A DNA stretch of 9,598 bases, taken from Acidobacteriaceae bacterium (GTDB lineage Bacteria; Acidobacteriota; Terriglobia; Bryobacterales; Bryobacteraceae). Where the stretch lies: NCBI GenBank assembly GCA_019239585.1, contig JAFAZU010000687.1:1-9598 (forward strand), given 5' to 3'. Below are positions 1-5,575 of the stretch, one piece after another; position 1 is the stretch's first letter; every line of letters begins with the position of its first letter. The notes under the pieces are model-generated. The model was not told the DNA's origin and made no database searches. It saw only the letters and a list, made by a program, of their open reading frames with translations. A program made the translations under genes and the position numbers.

Positions 1-195
1 CTCATAGGCCGCGACCATGCCGCTGATTCCGGCACCGAGCACCACTACCTTTTTGCCTGTTCCAAGATTCCTCGGCAGAACCTCCAACGGCTTCGCTTCG
101 GACTGTGCCAACAAACCGAGCGCATGCATTGTGGAAAATGCGGCTGAGTAGCCACGCGCCTGCGCTACTTTCGTAATAAAGTTTCTTCGTGTCAT
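1..195 (-). CDS. FAD-dependent amine oxidase-type protein, Tat-exported (5' part only)
   Basis: Reading leftward from ATG at 195, 65 codons are open to the window edge; the rest of the gene lies outside. The N-terminus carries a twin-arginine motif (TRRNFITK, residues 2-9), followed by a moderately hydrophobic stretch ending near LGLLAQ (residues 26-31), as in a Tat signal. Residues 49-65 (VVVLGAGISGMVAAYE region) are a Rossmann dinucleotide-binding beta-alpha-beta with the GxGxxG fingerprint, typical of flavin monoamine oxidase / L-amino-acid oxidase proteins. Those enzymes fold with FAD in the cytoplasm and use Tat for export, which fits. An AGGAGG lies at 210-215, but its 14-nt spacing is longer than usual. 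No other in-frame start lies nearby and the Tat motif supports this one. The exact substrate class cannot be told from 65 residues; a phytoene-desaturase-like or other NAD(P)-binding Rossmann oxidoreductase remains possible. Confidence 0.88.
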   Translation of the reverse strand, partial: MTRRNFITKVAQARGYSAAFSTMHALGLLAQSEAKPLEVLPRNLGTGKKVVVLGAGISGMVAAYE

Positions 196-245
196 AAGCC
201 GTGGCTGCGCCTCCTCTACTAACTCATGCGTTATTTCCTCTGCGG

Positions 246-273
246 ATTGTATAGAAAAATATCTGTGGTGAAA
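246..273 (-). promoter_or_regulatory. Candidate sigma-70 promoter of the amine oxidase gene
   Basis: On the minus strand, TTTCAC (268-273) and TACAAT (246-251) are separated by 16 bases, about 50 bases upstream of the start at 195. The surrounding bases are the most AT-rich in the 196-408 gap. The rest of that gap shows no gene; it holds only an 8-bp palindrome, GAGTACTC (362-369), and a short ACTC/GAGT hairpin (366-376). The promoter call rests on sequence resemblance only. Confidence 0.25.
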
Positions 274-408
274 CCCACATTCCCCAAACACACCGGAATC
301 GCGCTGAAGCGGCTCATGGCCGCTCCAGCGGAGAAAGCGACTCCCTTTCCTCACCCAGCGTGAGTACTCGCGGAGTGATTCAAGACAGTCCTCTTTGCTT
401 AAGTAGCC

Positions 409-873
409 CTACGGAGTAGCAAGGCGGTTACGTAGAATCCCTACCGGGAGCGAGCCTGGCGGACAGCCTGCAGCTGAGTCGCACCGCAGGGAAAGCGATG
501 GAGTACCCTGGATGCGGTCGGTGCCATTCAGGAGCCATGCCGAGATCTCTCCTGTTGTGACGTTCTCCCATAACAGGTCTCCCGTTCCATCCTGGTTGAC
601 GTCTGCCATACCAGCGGGCTTCCAGTTCTGCGAACAGCCATCGGAGGGTCCGCACACCTTCGCCAGCCATTGAGCGGCTTTCTGTTTCCCCCTGCCATCC
701 TGCATACCGACATTTACCCTGCCGGTTTGCGTATCGTACCAGAACAGATCGTCGATTCCATCCGAATTGAAATCGCCGATCGCGATGACCTGCCAGCGTG
801 GCCAACATCCTTCCGAGACTCGACACACGTGAGCAAATGTCAGCGTGCTCGTGATCTGCCCGCCGTTCAACAG
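409..873 (-). pseudogene. Detached 3' end of the SBBP/FG-GAP repeat gene, downstream of an amber codon
   Basis: This stretch encodes the end of FG-GAP-like repeat 3, all of repeat 4 and repeat 5, then a TAG stop (409-411). It is in the same frame as the segment 877-1092 and is separated from it only by a TAG at 874-876. At that place repeats 1, 2 and 5 have Trp (TAW, QAW, SAW), so the ancestral codon was almost certainly TGG. It still shows the calcium-loop pattern DxNxDG (FNSDG, VNQDG) and the C-x5-C pairs. A TTG at 868-870 could in principle start a 153-residue ORF. It has no signal peptide and begins in the middle of a repeat, so independent expression is unlikely. The final repeat loses the DxNxDG loop and ends ILRNRLATP. 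Confidence 0.8.
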
Positions 874-3278
874 CTAGGCCTGCAGTTGGCCCGTGACGTC
901 ATTGTGCCAGAGTACGTCCTGGTTCCCGTCGCCGTTGAAATCGCCCACGCCCACCGGTTTCCAGTTTTGTGAGCATCCGTCCGAAGCTCCACATTGACGC
1001 GAAAGGCTCTGAGTTCCCGTGACTGCGCCAGTGCTGTTGAGCAGCCAAGCCTGCAGTTCCCCCGTGGTCGCATTATAGAAGAGCACGTCGTCTCAACTCC
1101 ATCCCGATTACTGTCAAGCGTGCCGATCACTTTCCATCTCTGCGAACAACCCGTCGACGCAGCGCACTGCGCCGATAGTGGCTGAGTGGACGTGACACGG
1201 CCCTGCGCGTCGAGAGTCCAGGCCGTTAGCTGGCCCGTTGCCGTATTGTGCCAAAGCACCTGCGACTGAACGACATCGTCGTCCAGCTTTGCCACCTCAC
1301 TATAGTGTTGAGCGTAATCTCCTCCAGCGTAGATTTCCGGCACTCCGGAAGCCGCCGACGGCTTCAACACAGCAAGGCCGTTTACGCGTGAAAACAGCGT
1401 TTTCGTGTAAGCGGACTGGGTTAGATCGAACTTCAGCTTCTGGATGAACCCTGAGTCCGGGGTATACCCGCCAACGTAGACCGCTCCGGCATCGATGGAG
1501 GCCATAGCCTGTCCAACCGTGTCAATGCTGCCACCCAGCAAGGTGGAGCGAACAATTTTACCTGTGAAGTTAGCATCGTCCACCTCAGTGACGAAACCCG
1601 AAGGGCCGGCGGAAAGTTTGGCAGTCTGATACGCGCCCAGGGTAGTCGGGAAGTTCGACGCATTCGTAACTCCCGTGACATAGGCCGCATTGCTGCCGTT
1701 GGGTACGATCGCGTAACCTGCATCGCCAGCGGTACTGCCGCCGAAAACCATGCTCATTCGTGTCACAATGTACGGCGTCGTCCCCGGCCCCTCCAGTTGC
1801 AACACAAATACCTTGCAGAACGGACTAGAATCGGGTCCGACCGTAGCAGTGTTCGTAACAGGAAAACCACCGCCGCAGGTTTGTCCCGTAATCCATGGCT
1901 GGTCCGCTGGATCGACAGCAATACCATAAGCAGTCGAATTCCCTGCGGCAGCATAAGCCTGTTCCCTGAGGTACAGGCCCGTCGGACCGACTTTTATGAT
2001 CTGCATATCGGTCACTGGCCCATAAGCCTTGGTCCATCCGGCTATCCAGGCATTATGCTGGGAATCCACAGCGATCGCATTTCCGGCCTCGTCCTTCTCA
2101 GTTCCAAAGATATTCTTATAGATAAAATCGCCGGCTGGAGACAACTTCAAGACGAATATGTCTAAACCTCCGGCGTATCCAATTACATTGTTTATATCCG
2201 GCTTATATTCTCCTCCGGTGACATATACTCCCGTCGAATCGACTGCGATTGCGTTCCCAGAGCCCGCGCCCACGTAAGTGGCAAATAAGAGCGCGCCCGT
2301 GGGACTCAATTTAGCCACGAAGATGTCGAGGGCATGTGAGCAAAACCCAATCGGAAAACTGCTGCCACAATCGTTGTTCACCCATTTTGAACCATTCGTT
2401 ACCGGGAAATCTTTCCTGTCGGTCTGGCCGGTGACGTACGAGTTGCCCTCGCTATCTACGGCCACGGCTGAAACAGACTCGCTTATGGCATATCCAAAAT
2501 CCGTTGCAAAGCTTACGGTGGGATCGATGACCAGCTCATGTCGCCGGTCATAGGGAGCTATCGAAAATGTGACACGCTGTCCGCTCAGCAACTCGTAGTC
2601 CCCGCCGACCTCGGCTCGTCGCTTTCCCACCTGTTGGTATACGTTCGGGCGGACTTGACGCATTTCGGAGCCGCCGGCCGTCGTCAAGACGAGGTCACCC
2701 GACTTCTCGTCTACGCGGACCTTTTTCGTTCCCTCAAACGCCCACTGGATCTGTTTGGGATCGGCGCCTGGCGCGACCACGAAATCATATTCCAGATTGC
2801 CGTCATGACTGTAGAAGACTAAATCGATGCCCTTATACACGCCGGGGACGCTCACCCGGGCGTAGTGCGGAATATTCGTGAGAGAGCGTTTGCCATCGGC
2901 ACTGCGAAGGTAGTTGCTGACGCCGCCTGTGGGCTCCAGGCCAGTCGCATTGTCCCACGGTCGGCTGCCGATCAGTTTCATTTCCATGACGCTATACCTT
3001 GTCGCGGCACGAGCGGATCGGGGGCCATAAAGCTGCGCCGAACTCCGGATCGTGTCGCCTTTCACGGGTGGGGCCGGGCCCTCCTGAATCGTCATCGTGG
3101 CCCCTTCGTTGGTGAGGAAAAGCTGATAGCCAGACCCCCGCGCAATCCATTTCACCTGCTCCGGAGCCTGACCCCGATTGGGTTCAAATACCAGAGAGCG
3201 ACTGAATGGTTGCGGCTGGGGAGCCGCGACCAGAAAGGTCGCGCTCGAAATAAGTGACAGTAAGACAATTCGAAACAT
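867..3278 (-). CDS. Secreted SBBP beta-propeller repeat protein, 3' end frameshifted
   Basis: This is an 803-residue ORF. Residues 1-19 are a signal peptide (FRIVLLSLISSATFLVAA). Residues 26-250 match the N-terminal domain that precedes SBBP repeats (LVFEPNRGQAPEQVKW; GVYKGIDLVFYSHDGNLEYDF). Residues 262-665 are SBBP beta-propeller repeats with the recurrent pattern AxAVDSxGNxYVTGxT and DIFVxKLSPxG. FG-GAP-like repeat 1 starts at residue 672. After Val728 a 2-bp insertion shifts the frame, and the last 75 residues (ETTCSS onward) are nonsense until TGA at 867-869. AAGGAG at 3288-3293, 9 nt before the ATG, supports the start. Such proteins are abundant in acidobacteria and of unknown exact role; an extracellular binding or adhesive scaffold is the usual guess. 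The propeller part could still be exported and folded. The gene is best regarded as a disrupted or truncated allele, unless the lesions are sequence errors. Confidence 0.9.
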   Translation of the reverse strand: MFRIVLLSLISSATFLVAAPQPQPFSRSLVFEPNRGQAPEQVKWIARGSGYQLFLTNEGATMTIQEGPAPPVKGDTIRSSAQLYGPRSARAATRYSVMEMKLIGSRPWDNATGLEPTGGVSNYLRSADGKRSLTNIPHYARVSVPGVYKGIDLVFYSHDGNLEYDFVVAPGADPKQIQWAFEGTKKVRVDEKSGDLVLTTAGGSEMRQVRPNVYQQVGKRRAEVGGDYELLSGQRVTFSIAPYDRRHELVIDPTVSFATDFGYAISESVSAVAVDSEGNSYVTGQTDRKDFPVTNGSKWVNNDCGSSFPIGFCSHALDIFVAKLSPTGALLFATYVGAGSGNAIAVDSTGVYVTGGEYKPDINNVIGYAGGLDIFVLKLSPAGDFIYKNIFGTEKDEAGNAIAVDSQHNAWIAGWTKAYGPVTDMQIIKVGPTGLYLREQAYAAAGNSTAYGIAVDPADQPWITGQTCGGGFPVTNTATVGPDSSPFCKVFVLQLEGPGTTPYIVTRMSMVFGGSTAGDAGYAIVPNGSNAAYVTGVTNASNFPTTLGAYQTAKLSAGPSGFVTEVDDANFTGKIVRSTLLGGSIDTVGQAMASIDAGAVYVGGYTPDSGFIQKLKFDLTQSAYTKTLFSRVNGLAVLKPSAASGVPEIYAGGDYAQHYSEVAKLDDDVVQSQVLWHNTATGQLTAWTLDAQGRVTSTQPLSAQCAASTGCSQRWKVIGTLDSNRDGVETTCSSIMRPRGNCRLGCSTALAQSRELRAFRVNVELRTDAHKTGNRWAWAISTATGTRTYSGTMTSRANCRPSC
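874..1092 (-). pseudogene. Out-of-frame middle segment of the FG-GAP repeat region (repeat 2 and start of repeat 3)
   Basis: Repeat 2 (922-1092) and the first 15 residues of repeat 3 are read in a frame different from the 867-3278 coding sequence. At the junction the minus strand reads GTT, then two extra bases GA, then GAC GAC GTG CTC. Removing the two bases at about 1093-1094 restores the D-G-x-x-D-V-L register seen at the other repeat joints. The segment ends at TAG (874-876), which replaces a conserved Trp. The protein-level match to repeats 1, 4 and 5 is clear, so this is a recent break in one gene and not a separate gene. Confidence 0.85.
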
Positions 3279-3323
3279 TTGATAATTCTCCTTTTACATA
3301 CTTTTGAAATTTACGAAGCTCCT

Positions 3324-3356
3324 GGAACGGCTGCGGTTTAATTCGGTCAGCGTTCC
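3324..3356 (-). terminator. Hairpin between cupredoxin and SBBP genes (weak terminator candidate)
   Basis: GGAAC (3324-3328) pairs with GTTCC (3352-3356), and GCTG (3330-3333) pairs with CAGC (3348-3351), with one bulged G and a 14-base loop. It lies just after the cupredoxin stop. No U-run follows on the minus strand, so intrinsic termination is doubtful; it may be only a structured leader of the next gene. Its distal arm contains AGCGTTCC. Confidence 0.3.
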
Positions 3357-3370
3357 CGAGAGTGCCGGAT

Positions 3371-3934
3371 TCACTTCACATCGACTTCAACACGCATCCA
3401 GGGATGGATACAGCATTGGAAGCGATGCTTCCCTTTAGATAGCTCCGCGACCTTGAGTTCGCTCCCTTGCAGAATCCGAGTCTTGGCCACGGCGAGGTTG
3501 GAAAACCCGCCCGCACATTCGGGAACCGTGTCATCTCCCGGCGCATTCAAGCCTGGTATGAAGCCACCGCCGAATCTCGTTACCTCGGTAAAGGTATGAG
3601 GCTCTCCGCCCTGATCGACTACGCTGAGCGGCGTTCCTTCCTTGACCTTCACGACGTCCGGTTCAAAATCCCAGCCCGGGTCGGGGGTCCCGGCCGCAGC
3701 CTTCGCAAACAAATCCGAAAGCTTCGTCGAAGCTCCCAAGGCGATGTTTCGGCAGAAATCCGGACCAAGAGCGTCATTGAATGTGGCTGGATCACATTCG
3801 TCCAAGGCCACAATCTGTACTGCACGGGATGTGTTTTCGTGTCTTGTATGATCTTGCTCCGAGTGTTCTTGGGCGATCGCGCAAATTGTGCTCGCGAGCG
3901 TCAAAACAGTTAAAAAACACTTTGTATATTTCAT
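3371..3934 (-). CDS. Secreted amicyanin/plastocyanin-like cupredoxin
   Basis: The protein has 187 residues. Residues 1-21 are a signal peptide (KCFLTVLTLASTICAIA, then QEH); Cys18 does not sit in a good lipobox, so a soluble periplasmic protein is likely. A short His-rich stretch follows (His24, His29, His32). The type-1 copper ligands are visible: His113 in EPHTF, and Cys174, His177 and Met180 in FQCCIHPWM. The CxxHPxM spacing is that of amicyanin, a small electron carrier; Cys175 is an extra cysteine next to the presumed ligand. Residues 36-95 form an N-terminal extension with Cys47 and Cys61 (DECDP...DFCRN), making the protein longer than classic cupredoxins of about 100 residues. AAAGGAA (3942-3948) upstream of the ATG supports the start. 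It lies 130 bp after the FAD oxidase gene and 92 bp before the SBBP gene, same strand. Expected role is periplasmic one-electron transfer; the partner is unknown. Confidence 0.93.
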   Translation of the reverse strand: MKYTKCFLTVLTLASTICAIAQEHSEQDHTRHENTSRAVQIVALDECDPATFNDALGPDFCRNIALGASTKLSDLFAKAAAGTPDPGWDFEPDVVKVKEGTPLSVVDQGGEPHTFTEVTRFGGGFIPGLNAPGDDTVPECAGGFSNLAVAKTRILQGSELKVAELSKGKHRFQCCIHPWMRVEVDVK

Positions 3935-3964
3935 TTGTGGGTTCCTTTCAATTGGGTTTGTTTT

Positions 3965-3979
3965 GTGAGTTAAGTGAGT
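3965..3979 (-). promoter_or_regulatory. Direct repeat upstream of the cupredoxin gene
   Basis: GTGAGT occurs at 3965-3970 and again at 3974-3979 (plus-strand reading), a 9-bp period, 31-45 bases upstream of the cupredoxin ATG. A 5-bp hairpin, CGACT/AGTCG (3998-4010), lies just beyond it. The position suits a promoter-proximal operator, but no convincing -10/-35 pair is seen. Confidence 0.25.
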
Positions 3980-4034
3980 ACAACGGTTGCGCTCTCACGA
4001 CTGGCAGTCGCAAGGCGTCAAGAGTGCACCAATG

Positions 4035-4078
4035 TTCCCGCGAGGGGAATCGTAATCGGGCCGGCTACGCCGCCGGCC
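4035..4078 (-). terminator. Two hairpins at the 3' end of the FAD oxidase gene
   Basis: GGCCGGC (4059-4065) and GCCGGCC (4072-4078) form a perfect 7-bp stem with a 6-base loop. It overlaps the TAG stop (4065-4067) of the oxidase. A second stem, TTCCC/GGGAA (4035-4049), follows 9 bases later on the minus strand. No U-tract is present, so this may be a 3'-protecting structure or a factor-assisted terminator and not a classic intrinsic one. Confidence 0.35.
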
Positions 4079-5441
4079 GGATGTTTTGATTTACGTTGAA
4101 GAAGTTCTCGGAATCGTACTTGGCTTTGATCGCCGCTAGGCGGGCGAAGTTCCCGCCGTATGCCGCTCGGATGCGGTCAGGGCCTTCTTCCATCATGAAG
4201 TTGATGTACGCTCCGCCGGCGCCGAAGGAATGCAGAGCTTGCCAGTATTCGCGTGACCAGTTCGTGATGAGATCACGGTTCGCTGGGTCCGGGTCCACCC
4301 CGACCATCACTCCACTCCAGAGGGCATCGCGGTGACCCCAGGGAGTGTCGCTGCTTGCGGGCTTATGCGCTGCGCCGTTGATGGGATAAAGGTGCATCGT
4401 GGACTGCAGAGTGGGCACTTGCGAGCCGTAATGGACATGGAGATCGATGGCCTGATCACTCAGGTCTCTGAAGAAGTCGGCCTTCCAATACATCTGAAGC
4501 CCGGGCGGATACAAGCCGTCAAACATCGACTGGAGCATGGGAAAGGGCATGGGTCCGAAGAATTCGAACGACGGAGGACGATAGCTCCGTATCGGCTCCA
4601 GGATTTCATTGGCATTGTCGATTGATCCAGTGCAACACCAGATAATCCCGCACATCTTTTTCATGTGCAAGGATTCGGGAAACGGCGGGCCGGGGGGCAC
4701 AGTCAGGAATGCGAAAAAACCGCTGACATCTTCCGGCGCGGAGACGATGAACTCGCGATACCACTTCATGACGTCGGCTGCTTCCTCGATATGCCAAAGC
4801 ATCGGCCCGGCGCATACGGTATGAACAGGATGGGCCTGGAACTCAAAAGAGGTGACTACGCCGAAATTGCCGCCTCCGCCGCGAATGGCCCAGAAAAGAT
4901 CGCTATTCTCATCCGGGCTCGCAACCAGAAACGTGCCATTAGCCAGGACCATGTCGGCTGACAGGAGGTTGTCGATGGTGAGACCGTACTTCCTGGTGAG
5001 ATGTCCGAGACCGCCGCCGAGAGTGAGTCCACCGACGCCGGTGGTCGAGATGATCCCGGAAGGCACAGCCAAGCCGAACGCATGGGTGGCATGATCCACG
5101 TCCCCCCAAAGCGAGCCGCCGCCCGTGCGAACGACCCGCTCGGCGGGGTTGACGTGAACGTAACGAATGGGAGACAAGTCGATGACCAGGCCGTCATCGC
5201 AGACGCCGAGCCCGCCGGCGTTATGGCCTCCACCTCGAATCGAAACACGCAAACGATTCTCGCGTGCGAAGCGCACCGAAGCTTGAACGTCGGCCACGTC
5301 GGCGCACTTGGCAATGAGCGCCGGCTTGCGGTCGATCGTGCCGTTGTGGACTTTCCGGGCAACTGCGTACGTTGGATCATTCGGCGTGATCAACTCTCCG
5401 CGTAATTGAGCTCTGAATCGAGCGACTATGTCGTTCTGCAT
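4065..5441 (-). CDS. FAD-linked oxidase of the berberine bridge enzyme (BBE) family
   Basis: The protein has 458 residues, a typical length. It has the FAD-binding PCMH fold in its first half and a BBE domain at the end. RGGGHN (residues 69-74) supplies His73, the usual site of covalent 8-alpha-histidyl FAD. GVGGLTLGGGLG with RKYGLTIDN (135-158) and WAIRGGGGNFGVVTSFEF (184-201) are the other flavin-contacting motifs. At the place where bicovalent family members have Cys in G-x-C-P-T-V, this protein reads GIISTT, so only the His linkage is expected. The C-terminal NxxRLxxIKxKYDxxNxFxxNQNI is the BBE signature. There is no signal peptide, so it is probably cytosolic. Family members oxidise sugars, alkaloids, phenolic alcohols or polyketides with O2; the substrate here is unknown. 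GGAAGG/AGGTGA (5445-5453) precedes the ATG. It follows the SARP-type regulator on the same strand after a gap rich in direct repeats, suggesting direct control by it. Confidence 0.95.
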   Translation of the reverse strand: MQNDIVARFRAQLRGELITPNDPTYAVARKVHNGTIDRKPALIAKCADVADVQASVRFARENRLRVSIRGGGHNAGGLGVCDDGLVIDLSPIRYVHVNPAERVVRTGGGSLWGDVDHATHAFGLAVPSGIISTTGVGGLTLGGGLGHLTRKYGLTIDNLLSADMVLANGTFLVASPDENSDLFWAIRGGGGNFGVVTSFEFQAHPVHTVCAGPMLWHIEEAADVMKWYREFIVSAPEDVSGFFAFLTVPPGPPFPESLHMKKMCGIIWCCTGSIDNANEILEPIRSYRPPSFEFFGPMPFPMLQSMFDGLYPPGLQMYWKADFFRDLSDQAIDLHVHYGSQVPTLQSTMHLYPINGAAHKPASSDTPWGHRDALWSGVMVGVDPDPANRDLITNWSREYWQALHSFGAGGAYINFMMEEGPDRIRAAYGGNFARLAAIKAKYDSENFFNVNQNIRPAA

Positions 5442-5496
5442 CTTTCACCTTCCAGGTCCCGTTTTGCATCAGGAACAATCTGAGCTTCGCATTTTG

Positions 5497-5558
5497 AGCG
5501 TTCCTGAAGCGTTCCGTGGAAGCGGAAATCCGCGTTCGCCGAACCATGTCCGGCGTTC
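5497..5558 (-). promoter_or_regulatory. Direct-repeat array, candidate SARP-type operator of the FAD oxidase gene
   Basis: GCGTTC (plus-strand reading; GAACGC on the transcribed minus strand) starts at 5498, 5509, 5532 and 5553, all in one orientation. The first two are part of an exact 8-mer, AGCGTTCC (5497-5504 and 5508-5515), with an 11-bp period. The offsets from the first copy are 0, 11, 34 and 55, so three of four sit on an 11-bp lattice. SARP-family activators are known to bind short direct repeats spaced 11 or 22 bp. The array lies 56-117 bases upstream of the oxidase ATG and just beyond the end of the SARP-type regulator gene. Overlapping dyads are also present: GCGG/CCGC (5522-5533) and CGCCG/CGGCG (5537-5555). 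I cannot place a confident -10 element. Confidence 0.5.
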
Positions 5559-5575
5559 ATGCGGAAGAACAATGG

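Larger units (their letters stand above)
409..1265 (-). repeat. Five tandem 57-residue FG-GAP/VCBS-like repeats with a conserved Cys pair
   Basis: Repeat units, in coding order: 1095-1265, 922-1092, 754-921, 583-753 and 412-582. Four encode 57 residues and the third 56. Each begins near xDVLWHN, continues TGxLxAWLLN, has C-x5-C (residues 34 and 40 of the unit) followed by SQxWKPVG, and ends with a calcium-loop-like DxNxDG; the last copy lacks the loop. The first unit is in the frame of the upstream protein and the other four are in a second frame. FG-GAP/VCBS-type repeats usually form extracellular beta-propeller blades. The Cys pair would suit a disulfide in an exported protein. Similarity is obvious at protein level. 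Confidence 0.88.

Noticed and set aside
874..876. TAG inside the repeat gene read as a recoded Trp codon.
   Set aside because: TAG is also the natural stop of the FAD oxidase (4065-4067) and of the repeat gene itself (409-411), and a frameshift lies nearby. Ordinary gene decay or sequence error explains it better.
1087..1097. Programmed ribosomal frameshift joining repeat 1 to repeat 2.
   Set aside because: No slippery heptamer or following pseudoknot is seen, and a downstream in-frame stop would still truncate the product.
3467..3913. A 148-codon plus-strand ORF opposite the cupredoxin gene.
   Set aside because: It is antisense to a clear signal-peptide cupredoxin and has no recognisable domain.
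5537..5555. CGCCG/CGGCG dyad after the regulator as an intrinsic terminator.
   Set aside because: The stem is only 5 bp with a 9-base loop and no U-run follows on the minus strand. It also overlaps the direct-repeat array, which explains the sequence better.
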